64,000 bases of DNA from Ruegeria atlantica (lineage in GTDB: Bacteria > Pseudomonadota > Alphaproteobacteria > Rhodobacterales > Rhodobacteraceae), in NCBI RefSeq assembly GCF_013033965.1, contig NZ_WQFE01000002.1, forward strand, positions 310,001-374,000. Direction: 5' to 3'. Made by a program: the position numbers and the translations under genes. Numbering within the stretch: position 1 is the first letter of the stretch; the number at the start of each line of letters is the position of its first letter. A model generated the notes under the pieces. It was not told where the DNA came from and searched no databases. It saw nothing but the letters and a program-made list of their open reading frames with translations. Shown one piece after another: positions 45,695 to 54,695 of the stretch.

Positions 45695-46024
45695 CTACTT
45701 GTTGTGATCGATCCACAAGGACATCGCGTGTTTGTCCCGGAAGCACTCTGACGGAATCGGGCGACGTTTGCTGCGCGAGATCCTCTCGGCAAAGGCAACC
45801 TGCTTGCCGGTAGGATAGTTCGCAAAGGGCGACGGGTCGGCTGGCTTGTGCGCCGAAATCCAGGCGGACATAGACCTGCGGTCCCGTTGCGCCTCGACCG
45901 GGATTTCCAGGGCCGACTGCTGCGCAAGCGCTCGGGCGTATCGCATTTGCCGGTCAGTGACGGGCAACAGATGATAGTCGTTCGATGGGCCATCCATGGC
46001 CGAGTTGCGGGCTTGATAAGACAT
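45695..46024 (-). CDS. Small protein with duplicated TxxQ...IP motif, SOS-box controlled
   Basis: A 109-residue basic protein made of two similar halves: TDRQMRYARALAQQ...IPVEAQRDRRSMSAWISAHK (about residues 23-60) and TGKQVAFAERISRS...IPSECFRDKHAMSLWIDHNK (about 72-109). The pattern resembles short modules sometimes found at the ends of topoisomerases and other DNA-acting proteins, but I cannot name a family with confidence. The GAAC-N7-GAAC box 24 bases upstream of the start suggests LexA control and a role in the DNA-damage response. No signal peptide or membrane helix. Confidence 0.7.
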   Translation of the reverse strand: MSYQARNSAMDGPSNDYHLLPVTDRQMRYARALAQQSALEIPVEAQRDRRSMSAWISAHKPADPSPFANYPTGKQVAFAERISRSKRRPIPSECFRDKHAMSLWIDHNK

Positions 46025-46047
46025 CGGAATGTTCCTCTGACTATGTA

Positions 46048-46062
46048 GAACATAAATGGAAC
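46048..46062. promoter_or_regulatory. LexA (SOS) box, GAAC-N7-GAAC
   Basis: GAAC (46048-46051), ATAAATG, GAAC (46059-46062) matches exactly the direct-repeat LexA site of alphaproteobacteria. It lies just upstream of the small duplicated-motif gene on the minus strand, in the spot expected for promoter repression. Confidence 0.7.
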
Positions 46063-46122
46063 ATTAAGCTTTTTATTCAAGAGGGGGCCGATTCACATCA
46101 GCGGGAGTCCGCCGTGATCTAC

Positions 46123-46148
46123 TTTTATTGACTGATCAATCAATAAAA
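46123..46148. promoter_or_regulatory. BetI-like palindromic operator upstream of betB
   Basis: A 26-bp palindrome with a single mismatched pair: TTTTATTGACTGA followed by TCAATCAATAAAA. It resembles the AT-rich operator of BetI, the choline-sensing TetR repressor, and lies 40 bases before betB. No betI gene is in the window. Confidence 0.65.
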
Positions 46149-46188
46149 TATAAATGCGAATGAAAGCACTTCTGAAAGGGAAAGCGGC

Positions 46189-47643
46189 ATGAAATTCCAG
46201 CCCAAGGCGAGCCATTTTATCAACGGCGAATATGTCGAAGATACCAACGGCACCCCCATTGACGTCGTTTACCCTGCTACCGGCGAAATCATCGCGCGGC
46301 TGCATTCTGCAACGCCTGATATCGTGAATAAGGCTCTAACAAGCGCCAAAAATGCGCAGACAGAGTGGGCAGCGCTAACCGGAACCGAGCGTGGCCGTAT
46401 CCTGCGCCGAGCGTCTGACATCATGCGCGAACGTAACCGCGCGCTTTCGATCCTTGAAACGCATGACACCGGCAAACCCTTGCAGGAAACTCTCGTGGCG
46501 GACGCCACGTCGGGCGCAGACGCGCTGGAATACTTCGGCGGGTTGGCCGCTTCACTGACCGGCGAGCATATTCCGCTGGGTGGTGGTGACTTTGTTTACA
46601 CCATTCGCGAGGCGCTGGGCGTTTGCGTCGGCATCGGTGCCTGGAACTATCCAACCCAGATCGCCTGCTGGAAAGGCGCTCCGGCGTTGGCTTGTGGCAA
46701 TACGATGGTTTTCAAACCCTCGGAAACCACGCCACTGTCGGCACTGCAGGTGGCCGAGATCCTGATTGAAGCTGGCGCGCCCAAGGGCGTCTACAACGTG
46801 GTCCAGGGCTATGGCGACGTTGGGGCGTCTTTGGTGACCGATCCGCGTGTAGCCAAGGTGTCGCTGACTGGCTCTGTGCCGACCGGTCGCAAGGTCTATG
46901 CCGCAGCCGCTGACGGAATGAAGCATGTGACCATGGAATTGGGCGGGAAATCCCCGATGATCGTGTTTGATGATGCGGATATCGAAAATGCCGTATCCGG
47001 CGCGATTCTGGGCAACTTCTATTCCTCGGGTCAGGTCTGCTCTAATGGCACCCGCGTGTTTGTGCAAAAGGGCATCAAAGAGGCGTTCCTGAATCGCCTG
47101 TCCGAGCGTCTGGCCACCGCCAAAATCGGTGACCCGCTGGATGAGGACGTGAATTTCGGCCCTATGGTCAGCGAAAACCAGATGAACATCGCGCTGAGTT
47201 ATGTCGAAAAGGGCAAGGCGGAAGGCGCGCGTCTGGTCTATGGCGGTGAGCGGATCGAAGGCGACGGTTTCTACATGCAGCCCACCGTTTTTGCGGATGT
47301 GACCGACGATATGGCCATCGCGCGTGAGGAAATCTTTGGCCCGGTCATGTCTGTGCTGGACTTTGACACCGAAGAAGAGGTCCTGGCCCGTGCAAACGAC
47401 ACCGAATTCGGACTGGCCGCCGGCGTGTTCACCAAAGACCTGACCCGCGCGCACCGCATCGTGGCCGGGTTCGAGGCCGGCACCTGCTATATAAACACCT
47501 ATAACCTGGCTCCGGTCGAGGCCCCGTTTGGTGGGTCTAAAATGTCGGGTGTCGGGCGCGAAAACTCGAAACTGGCGATCAATCACTTCAGTGAAATGAA
47601 GACGGTCTACGTTTCGATGAACGACGTCGAAGCGCCTTACTGA
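46189..47643 (+). CDS. betB: Betaine aldehyde dehydrogenase
   Basis: A 484-residue aldehyde dehydrogenase that makes the osmoprotectant glycine betaine. General base E250 (MELGGKSPM), nucleophile C284 ([13 protein letters not shown]); [30 protein letters not shown] and [11 protein letters not shown] are as in BetB. The betaine assignment rests on these motifs, the BetI-like operator upstream and the dimethylglycine dehydrogenase gene downstream. betA (choline dehydrogenase) is not adjacent in this window. Confidence 0.92.
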   Translation: MKFQPKASHFINGEYVEDTNGTPIDVVYPATGEIIARLHSATPDIVNKALTSAKNAQTEWAALTGTERGRILRRASDIMRERNRALSILETHDTGKPLQETLVADATSGADALEYFGGLAASLTGEHIPLGGGDFVYTIREALGVCVGIGAWNYPTQIACWKGAPALACGNTMVFKPSETTPLSALQVAEILIEAGAPKGVYNVVQGYGDVGASLVTDPRVAKVSLTGSVPTGRKVYAAAADGMKHVTMELGGKSPMIVFDDADIENAVSGAILGNFYSSGQVCSNGTRVFVQKGIKEAFLNRLSERLATAKIGDPLDEDVNFGPMVSENQMNIALSYVEKGKAEGARLVYGGERIEGDGFYMQPTVFADVTDDMAIAREEIFGPVMSVLDFDTEEEVLARANDTEFGLAAGVFTKDLTRAHRIVAGFEAGTCYINTYNLAPVEAPFGGSKMSGVGRENSKLAINHFSEMKTVYVSMNDVEAPY

Positions 47644-47661
47644 TCAAAACCGGCCATTCAA

Positions 47662-47720
47662 GCTCTGTTCCCGACATTTCGCGTCGGGAACAGAGCATAA
47701 GCCACATACGACATGTGGCT
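47662..47720 (+). repeat. Two tandem hairpins between betB and the next gene
   Basis: First, a perfect 14-bp stem, GCTCTGTTCCCGAC, loop ATTTCGC, GTCGGGAACAGAGC (47662-47696). Second, AGCCACAT, loop ACGAC, ATGTGGCT (47700-47720). Neither has a T tract. They may terminate, attenuate or stabilise the betB mRNA before the dehydrogenase gene. Confidence 0.75.
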
Positions 47721-47772
47721 GACTTCCTCCAAAGGGTGCCGTTTTCGGTTCCGTCGGTGGGAGATCAAGTTC

Positions 47773-50217
47773 ATGAAAACGCATGCACAGGCCGTAGTCA
47801 TCGGCGGAGGATTGGCTGGCTGTTCAATCCTGTACCATCTGGCCAAGCTTGGTTGGCGGGACGTAGTCCTGCTGGAACGCGATGAACTGACCAGCGGATC
47901 AACCTGGCATGCGGCGGCCAATATCCATGGGTTGCATGACAACAACAATATCACCCGCATCCAGCATTACACCATGAACCTGTACAAAGAGCTGGAGCAG
48001 GAAACAGGCCAAAGCTGTGGTGTTTTTCAGCCCGGGTCGCTGTATCTGGCCCAGACCGAAGACCGCGAATACCAACTGCGTCTGCAAGAGGCCAAAGCCC
48101 GGTTCTATGGGTTGAACTTCTACGAAGTCAGCCGCGAACAGGCGATGGAGCTGCACCCGCTGGCGCAGTTCGAAGATATCCGCTGCATCATGTACGAACC
48201 CGACGGTGGAAACGTTGACCCTTCGGGTGTACCGCATGCCTACGCCGCCGGCGCGCGGGCCATGGGCGCTACGATTGAGCGGTTCTGCCCCGTGTTAGGG
48301 ACTGATCAACAACCCGATGGGTCATGGATCGTGCGCACGGAAAAGGGGGATATTCATACCCAATGGGTGGTGAATGCCGCCGGCCTCTGGGGGCGCGAAG
48401 TTGCGGCGCTGGCCGGGCTGACCCTGCCTTTGCAACCAACCGAGCATCAGTATTTCGTAACCGAATCCATTGATGAGGTCGCCAACCTCGGTCGCCGGTT
48501 GCCTTCGATCGCCGACAGGGATGGCGAGTACTACTTCCGACAGGAAGGCAACGGGTTGCTGATCGGCGCCTATGAGAAGGACATGAAGTTTTGGGCCGAA
48601 GACGGCACGCCGCTGGATTTTGCCCATGACCTGTTCCCCGATGACTTGGATCGGATCATGGAGAACGTGATCCGTGCCACCGAACGTGTGCCGGTTGCCG
48701 CCACAGCCGGGGTCAAACGAGTGATCAACGGCCCGATGATCTGGTCTCCGGACAGTTCGGCCCTGTGGGGTCCGGTGCCAGAGCTGAAGAACTATTTCCT
48801 TTGCGGTGGACTGATCCCCGGCTTCTCACAATCAGGCGGTCTGGGCCTGCTGGCAGCGCAGTGGATGATCGAAGGTGAGCCGCAATACGACATGTTCGCC
48901 TGGGACCTGGCCCGGTTCGGCGACTGGGCGGACAAGAAGTTCACCAAGGCGCGGGTCGAGGACCAGTATACCCACCGGTTCGCCATCCATTTCCCCAATG
49001 AAGAACGCAGCGCAGGTCGTCCGGCCCGTGTGCGCCCGGCGTACCAGATGCAAAAGGATATGGGCTGCGTCTTCGGACTGAACTGCGGCTGGGAACACCC
49101 GCTATGGTTTGCCGATCAGACCGGCACGAAAGAGACGATCGGCTTCACCCGCCAGAACTGGTGGGAACCGGTAGGCCGTGAGGTGAAGATGCTGCGCGAA
49201 AGCGTCGGCGTGATCGACATCTCGAACTTCGCCAATTACGTCATCAAAGGGCCGGGTGCCTACGACTGGCTGGATCGGCTTGTGGCGAACCGGGTGCCGA
49301 CCGCGGTTGGACGCTCCTGCCTGACACCGCTGATCTCTGTGCGCGGAGGTGTGGCTGGCGATTTTACCATCACCAAGGTAGCCGAGGACGAATACATGAT
49401 GATCGGCTCGGGCATGGCCGAGCGCTATCATCAGCGGTTCTTCAACATGATCGACCTGCCCCAAGGCACCACGTTTGAGGTGGCGACGGATCGTATCGCG
49501 GGCTTTAACGTTGCGGGCCCCAAATCGCGCGATCTGCTACAGCGGCTGACAAACGCGAACCTGTCGAACGATGCATTCCGCTTTATGCGCTCGCAAACCA
49601 TCGATGTCGCAGGCGTCACCTGCCTTGCCATCCGCGTCAGCTTTACTGGCGATCTGGGGTGGGAGCTACACTGTGCGGAAGATGATCAAATCAGGCTCTA
49701 TACAGCGCTTTTGGATGCAGCACGCGAATTGGGTGGCGGGCCTGTGGGTGGCCGCGCACTTGGGTCGCTGCGCATTGAAAAAGGCTATGGGTCCTGGGGC
49801 CGAGAGTATTCGCAAGAGTATTGGCCGCAAGAGGTCGGTCTGGAGGGCTTGATCAAGCTCGACAAGGAGTTCCTGCACAAGGACGCCTATCTGAAGATCA
49901 AGGACAACGCCGCGCGCGAGGTTCTGTCGATTTTCGAGGTCGAAGTCTCGGATGCCGACGCGTCAGGTGGGGAACCTATCTTCACCCTAAGCGGCATACC
50001 GGTCGGGCGGGTGACGTCCGGTGCCTACGGGTATTCGGTCGGCAAATCCCTAGCGATCGGCTACGCAAATCCGGAGGTCGCGCAGCCCGGAGATACCGTA
50101 GAAATCTTTATCCTCGGCAAACCGCACAAAGCCAGAATTCTGGTCGAACCGCCCTTTGATCCATCGGGGCACCGGCTGCGCGATGTCCAACCCAAGGTGA
50201 TAGAGGCGGCCAAATGA
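47773..50217 (+). CDS. Dimethylglycine dehydrogenase-like FAD/GcvT fusion
   Basis: An 814-residue fusion of an N-terminal FAD-dependent DAO oxidoreductase (dinucleotide motif VVIGGGLAGCSILYHLAKLG) and a C-terminal GcvT folate-binding domain (about 430-790). H46 in STWHAA corresponds to the His that binds FAD covalently in mammalian dimethylglycine and sarcosine dehydrogenases. It should demethylate dimethylglycine or sarcosine and pass the C1 unit to tetrahydrofolate. Start at 47773 (MKTHAQAVVIGGG); an upstream in-frame ATG at 47713 lies in a hairpin and is rejected. Exact substrate not proven. It is ATGA-coupled to the PrpD-like gene. Confidence 0.88.
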   Translation: MKTHAQAVVIGGGLAGCSILYHLAKLGWRDVVLLERDELTSGSTWHAAANIHGLHDNNNITRIQHYTMNLYKELEQETGQSCGVFQPGSLYLAQTEDREYQLRLQEAKARFYGLNFYEVSREQAMELHPLAQFEDIRCIMYEPDGGNVDPSGVPHAYAAGARAMGATIERFCPVLGTDQQPDGSWIVRTEKGDIHTQWVVNAAGLWGREVAALAGLTLPLQPTEHQYFVTESIDEVANLGRRLPSIADRDGEYYFRQEGNGLLIGAYEKDMKFWAEDGTPLDFAHDLFPDDLDRIMENVIRATERVPVAATAGVKRVINGPMIWSPDSSALWGPVPELKNYFLCGGLIPGFSQSGGLGLLAAQWMIEGEPQYDMFAWDLARFGDWADKKFTKARVEDQYTHRFAIHFPNEERSAGRPARVRPAYQMQKDMGCVFGLNCGWEHPLWFADQTGTKETIGFTRQNWWEPVGREVKMLRESVGVIDISNFANYVIKGPGAYDWLDRLVANRVPTAVGRSCLTPLISVRGGVAGDFTITKVAEDEYMMIGSGMAERYHQRFFNMIDLPQGTTFEVATDRIAGFNVAGPKSRDLLQRLTNANLSNDAFRFMRSQTIDVAGVTCLAIRVSFTGDLGWELHCAEDDQIRLYTALLDAARELGGGPVGGRALGSLRIEKGYGSWGREYSQEYWPQEVGLEGLIKLDKEFLHKDAYLKIKDNAAREVLSIFEVEVSDADASGGEPIFTLSGIPVGRVTSGAYGYSVGKSLAIGYANPEVAQPGDTVEIFILGKPHKARILVEPPFDPSGHRLRDVQPKVIEAAK

Positions 50218-51557
50218 CTGGCACACTTGACCGGGTCACAGATTTCGCGCTGAACCTTTCGGCGCAAGACATGCCTGACAGCGCGAAAGAGGCCGCCGCC
50301 CTGATGATGTTGGATACAATGGGTGTCCTGATCGCGTCCGGCCCGATGGAGGCTGGCGTGATCGCCCGCGATACGGCTGCGCTGCTCTACTCCAGTTCCG
50401 ATGCGGCGTTCAGCGTTCCGATGATGTTTGACGGCCGCCTCGTCAGCATGGCAGGCGCGGCCTATGCGGCGGCCACACAAACCGACAACCTGGATGGGCA
50501 TGATGGTTACAACCCGACCAAAGGGCATATCGGTGTTGTCGTTCTGCCCGCGTTGCTTTCACTTGGAAAGCACTGCCCAGACCTGTCCGGCCCCGAAGCT
50601 CTGGCTGCTGTCATCACTGGGTATGAAATCGCGGGGCGTGCGGGTCTGTCACTGCATGCGTCGGCCAGCGATTATCACACGTCAGGTGCGTGGAACGCTC
50701 TGGGTGTGGTGGCCATAGCCGCACGCATGCGTGGGCACACGCCAGAGCAATTTCGGCAGGCATTGGGAATCGCGGAATACCACGGACCCAGAAGCCAGAT
50801 GATGCGCGAGATTGCGAATCCGACGATGTTGCACGACGGATCGGGTTGGGGCGCGATGGTTGGCATATCATCCGCGATACTGGCCGAACGTGGTTTCACG
50901 GGCGCCCCGGCCATCACAATCGAAGACGGCGGCGTTGCCTCGTTCTGGACTGATCTGGGCCGGTTCTGGCAGGTTGAGCACCAATACGTGAAGCCTTATC
51001 CGATTTGTCGCTGGGCACATGCGGCCATTGATGGTGTTCGGGCTGTGATGATGGCGAATGACCTGACCTACGACCAGATCGAGACCATTCATATCAACAG
51101 TTTTAACGAAGCGGCCTGCCTGTATAGCGGGATGCCCGAATCCACGTCTCAGGCACAGTATTCATTGCCTTTTGCTGTGGCCGCTCAGGCGGTTCATGGT
51201 CGGATCGGGGTTGAACAAATCTCGGGTGCGGGATTATCTGATGCGGTGGTGGCCGAGATGTTGCCGCGTATTCACGTTCTGGAAGATCAGCGTCACAGCG
51301 TACGCTTCCCACAGGGGCGGTGGGCCGATGTCACCCTTAAATTGACCGACGGGCGTGTGTTGCAGTCCGGTGACATTAACGCGCGTGGCGGGCCAGAGGC
51401 GCCGCTCAGCACGGCTGAGGTGATCGCCAAGTACACAGAATTAGCCGCGCCTGTTGTTGGCTCGGATCGCGCGGACCGGATCTGCGCGGCCATATTGGGT
51501 TGGGTCGAACCCACATCCAAAATGTCGGACCTGCTGCCTTTCGTCATTGACCCGTGA
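50214..51557 (+). CDS. MmgE/PrpD family protein
   Basis: A 447-residue protein of the MmgE/PrpD family, related to 2-methylcitrate dehydratase and cis-aconitate decarboxylase. Marks: DTMGVLIASGP, TDNLDGHDGYNPTKGHIGVVVLPALLSLG, YHTSGAWNALGVVAIAARMRG, VKPYPICRWAHAAIDGVRAV. The true substrate is unknown, and it is not near propionate genes. Its start overlaps the stop of the dehydrogenase (ATGA at 50214), so the two are made together; it may act on a by-product of betaine breakdown. Confidence 0.88.
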   Translation: MTGTLDRVTDFALNLSAQDMPDSAKEAAALMMLDTMGVLIASGPMEAGVIARDTAALLYSSSDAAFSVPMMFDGRLVSMAGAAYAAATQTDNLDGHDGYNPTKGHIGVVVLPALLSLGKHCPDLSGPEALAAVITGYEIAGRAGLSLHASASDYHTSGAWNALGVVAIAARMRGHTPEQFRQALGIAEYHGPRSQMMREIANPTMLHDGSGWGAMVGISSAILAERGFTGAPAITIEDGGVASFWTDLGRFWQVEHQYVKPYPICRWAHAAIDGVRAVMMANDLTYDQIETIHINSFNEAACLYSGMPESTSQAQYSLPFAVAAQAVHGRIGVEQISGAGLSDAVVAEMLPRIHVLEDQRHSVRFPQGRWADVTLKLTDGRVLQSGDINARGGPEAPLSTAEVIAKYTELAAPVVGSDRADRICAAILGWVEPTSKMSDLLPFVIDP

Positions 51558-51644
51558 ATAAGGCCAGTTCAACTGGTGAAGACGACGCGTCACGGATACC
51601 CGATGAGCTGCGATCCGCGAAACAGGTGGCGGCGGCATGATCCG

Positions 51645-53783
51645 CTATTGGTCCACCTTCGCAAGCAATTCCCGAATGTGCTGCCGTGTATCCGCACTGT
51701 CATCCAACAAGCCTTTTGCATCGGCCAGTGGTTTGTCTGGCGCGCGGGTTGGAGGCACAGACAGGCGTTGCGATGTTCGCTGAACCGCGAGAAACTTTGT
51801 GTCGCGTTCGGGGTCGGCCAGGTCCGGGCGATCAGCCAACCAAAAGAACCGATCAGCTTTCTCGTTTTCACCCATGGAGCGCAGTATTTCACCGGCTGCC
51901 AAATAATCATCCGCCATTTGCATCGCCTTCCCGCGCAAAACCTGCGCCGCGTCTGATGAATCCTCGCCAAGCTCCAGCATCGCTTGATGCGGTCGGCGCT
52001 GCAGCAGAGCGACGCGCGCGCGTAACCGTGCCCTCTCCGCGCGTCTGGCCTTGTCCTGCGGCCGACTGGCCAGTTCCAGCGCAGCGTCCGCAAAACCAAG
52101 GGTGACCAACCGTTCGGCCAGAGCCACGATCGTGTCCGTAAAAAGCGCCCGTTTCTGATCGGGCGTCAGGGTCACGACCCGTCTAAGAAATGTCGCATCA
52201 TCGGCGCGTTCGGTCAGGATCAGAGCGGCGCGATTCAACGTCTGGGCGGTTTCGCCCTTTGTATTCGGGGCATTCAGCAGATCCATCGACGTGTCGAATT
52301 CATTACTTAATGCCAAGGCGACGATCTGAGTTTGCAGCATGCGCGGTCCGATTTCGGACCGGCGAAACTCCACCACGTACGAGGCCGCAAGATCAAGTTC
52401 TTGCGGCGACATAGCCCCACGTTCCAACCAACGCTTGTCAACCAGTCGCGCAAGAGCAAGCGGTGCCTCCAGCTCTGCGCCCGACGCGGCGATAACCTCA
52501 TTCAACAGGGCTTCTGTCTTTGGGCTATCGCCCTCGGCGGTCGCGACCGAAGCTTTGGCTTGGGATGTATCGGCGCTGTCCTCAGTTTCTACGCGGTCGA
52601 CTGCGCGCAACACGCGCCTTGCCGGTTCCAGTTTGTCAGCATCCGTCAGAATTTCCGCCAATGTCGGTCCGACGTGGCGACGCAGGTGGTCCGGCAAGCG
52701 CACGAATGACTGTTCGATCGACTGCAATTGGGCCTCTTCCTGCAGCTCACCTTCGATCAAAAGCGCCCAAAGCGCTGCATCGCTTTCGCACCGCTGAAGA
52801 TCGAAAAACGGGTTCGTTTGGGATGGCTGTGCGTCATCCAGATACCGGGCTATGGCGGAGACGCGATCTGTGTTCGGCGAAGGCTGTCCAAGCAGTTCAA
52901 GCGCCCGAAGCGCCTCTGCACCGAACCCGGAATAGGCGTATAGCTGAGCCAATTTCAGTGCCTTTTCTTCGTCGACATGATCGAATTCCTTGAACAAGGT
53001 CGCTCGCAACGAAGCCACCTGTTCCGGAAAGGGGGCTGTCCCGGCCCAATGATCAAACCCCAGTTCAGCGCTTGAAATACAGGGTGGACGTTGTTCGAGC
53101 TGTGGCAGGGATGGCCCCAAAAGCTCATTCAATCCGTCCAGAACTGATGTCACGTGAATGTTTGCATTCAGATCTGAAGGAATAAAGGGGCTTTGCCTGG
53201 GAACTGATGGCCTTGGCCCCACAGGCGCAAGTTTCAAATCAACGACTTCCCGGTCGGCTCCGCGTAGCAGCAGGGCCGACAGCTGTTCCTCGTAGCGCTG
53301 GGCGTTCAGACTGAGAAAAGGCAACTCGAGACCCGGCGGAATTTGCGTGGCCAACAGGTCTTTTTCCTCCCGCTTTTTGGGCAAAACCAGTGGCGGTAAA
53401 TCGGCGCTGATAGGGGGAGGCGCCGAGGCAAGTGCAATATCCACCACGATCATCTTGCCCTTGTACAAAAAGGCGGAGGCAGCACAGTCGCAACCAAATT
53501 GCATATCAAGTGCGGCACCCGGCTGTACTTGTGAGATCTCGGCCAGACGGTTTTGCGTCAGGCGTCGAAATACAGCAGTCGTGTCGAATTGCACCTTTTC
53601 CAGTTCGACCTTCAGACGCGCACCATTTTTTTTGTGCGACAGGGACCACTTAGTACCCTGTGGAACCTGAATGACCACACGAGTGTACCCGTCATGTTCG
53701 CCCGATCGCACCGTCAGGTCCTGTGCCTGAACTTGCGTTGTCGCAGAGGTCAGGGCCAAAGCAAGGAAAATCGACCGGATCAT
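51645..53783 (-). CDS. Large secreted protein coupled to motA, unknown function
   Basis: A 712-residue protein with a signal peptide (MIRSIFLALALTSATTQVQAQ). Residues about 20-130 form a small beta-rich domain (YTRVVIQVPQGTKWSLSHKK...), possibly AMIN-like, followed by a proline-rich linker (SAPPPISADLPPLVLPKKREEKD). The remaining ~450 residues are alpha-helical and repetitive, with TPR-like patches (EKALKLAQLYAYSGFGAEALRALELLG; RVALLQRRPHQAMLELG). It should sit in the periplasm. Its start overlaps the motA stop by four bases. The usual partner motB is absent at this spot. It may be a motor or stator accessory protein, which is inference. Confidence 0.72.
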   Translation of the reverse strand: MIRSIFLALALTSATTQVQAQDLTVRSGEHDGYTRVVIQVPQGTKWSLSHKKNGARLKVELEKVQFDTTAVFRRLTQNRLAEISQVQPGAALDMQFGCDCAASAFLYKGKMIVVDIALASAPPPISADLPPLVLPKKREEKDLLATQIPPGLELPFLSLNAQRYEEQLSALLLRGADREVVDLKLAPVGPRPSVPRQSPFIPSDLNANIHVTSVLDGLNELLGPSLPQLEQRPPCISSAELGFDHWAGTAPFPEQVASLRATLFKEFDHVDEEKALKLAQLYAYSGFGAEALRALELLGQPSPNTDRVSAIARYLDDAQPSQTNPFFDLQRCESDAALWALLIEGELQEEAQLQSIEQSFVRLPDHLRRHVGPTLAEILTDADKLEPARRVLRAVDRVETEDSADTSQAKASVATAEGDSPKTEALLNEVIAASGAELEAPLALARLVDKRWLERGAMSPQELDLAASYVVEFRRSEIGPRMLQTQIVALALSNEFDTSMDLLNAPNTKGETAQTLNRAALILTERADDATFLRRVVTLTPDQKRALFTDTIVALAERLVTLGFADAALELASRPQDKARRAERARLRARVALLQRRPHQAMLELGEDSSDAAQVLRGKAMQMADDYLAAGEILRSMGENEKADRFFWLADRPDLADPERDTKFLAVQRTSQRLSVPPTRAPDKPLADAKGLLDDSADTRQHIRELLAKVDQ

Positions 53784-54649
53784 GCCGCTGCCTGCTTGAG
53801 TTCCTTCAGCGCGTCTTCCAGCTCTGAAAACCCCGGCCGATTATGTGTTGGTGTGTTCTGACGACCGACTTCGATACACATCGCTGCATTGTGGTTGTGT
53901 AGGTTGGCAACCAGAACCTCTTTGATCAGCTGATAGAAATGGTTGTCCTCTTCGACCACGGCTTTCAGCTTGCCGGCGAACGGACCCACAAGGCCATACG
54001 CCAGAAACACGCCGAGGAACGTCCCGACCAAAGCGCCGCCGATCAGTTTGCCCAGCACTTCGGGCGGTTGGTCAATCGATCCCATCGTCTTGATCACGCC
54101 CAGAACCGCGGCCACGATCCCAAGCGCGGGTAGGCCGTCGGCCACTGTTTGCAGCGCATGGCTGGAATGCATGGCGTGATGGAAATTCGCCTCCATCCGC
54201 TTTTCCAGAACCTCTTCGACCTGATGTGGATCGTCATAATTCAGGGACGCCGCCCGCATCGTGTCACAAATCAGATCGACAGCTTCCTTGTCGGCCTGGA
54301 TCTTCGGATAGGCCGAGAACAAGGACGAATTCTCGGGGTCTTCGATATGCTGTTCCACTTCGACCGGGTTAGCCTTGGCGATGCGGATCAGAGAAAACAA
54401 AAGGCACAGCAGATCGCGGTAGTCTTCAGGCTTCCATTTGGGGCCTTTGAACACCTTGCCCATATCCTTGACCGTGTGTTTGACACCACTCATGTCGTTG
54501 CTGATCAGAAACGCGCCCACTGCAGCACCGCCGATCATCATCATCTCGAACGGGAGTGACTTCATAATGATCGTCATCTTGCCGCCTGCGGCAAGATAAC
54601 CGCCAAACACCATGGCGAAAATGACGACGATTCCGATGATTCCGATCAT
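53780..54649 (-). CDS. motA: Flagellar motor stator protein MotA
   Basis: A 289-residue inner-membrane protein that with MotB forms the proton channel turning the flagellum. Marks: MIGIIGIVVIFAMVFGGYLAAGG, LPFEMMMIGGAAVGAFLI, a large cytosolic loop with charged residues that contact FliG, and QPPEVLGKLIGGALVGTFLGVFLAYGL, holding the functional prolines. No motB follows in this window. It is the fourth gene of the leftward operon fliL - 153aa - 191aa - motA - 712aa. Confidence 0.95.
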   Translation of the reverse strand: MIGIIGIVVIFAMVFGGYLAAGGKMTIIMKSLPFEMMMIGGAAVGAFLISNDMSGVKHTVKDMGKVFKGPKWKPEDYRDLLCLLFSLIRIAKANPVEVEQHIEDPENSSLFSAYPKIQADKEAVDLICDTMRAASLNYDDPHQVEEVLEKRMEANFHHAMHSSHALQTVADGLPALGIVAAVLGVIKTMGSIDQPPEVLGKLIGGALVGTFLGVFLAYGLVGPFAGKLKAVVEEDNHFYQLIKEVLVANLHNHNAAMCIEVGRQNTPTHNRPGFSELEDALKELKQAAA

Positions 54650-54695
54650 GAGCGATCTCCTGCAGTGTCAGATGCGGGGGTAAAGGGCATGAGCG

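Noticed and set aside
46552..47586. Open frame of about 344 codons antisense to betB.
   Set aside because: Shadow of betB; the product is His/Gln/Arg-rich low complexity without recognisable domains.
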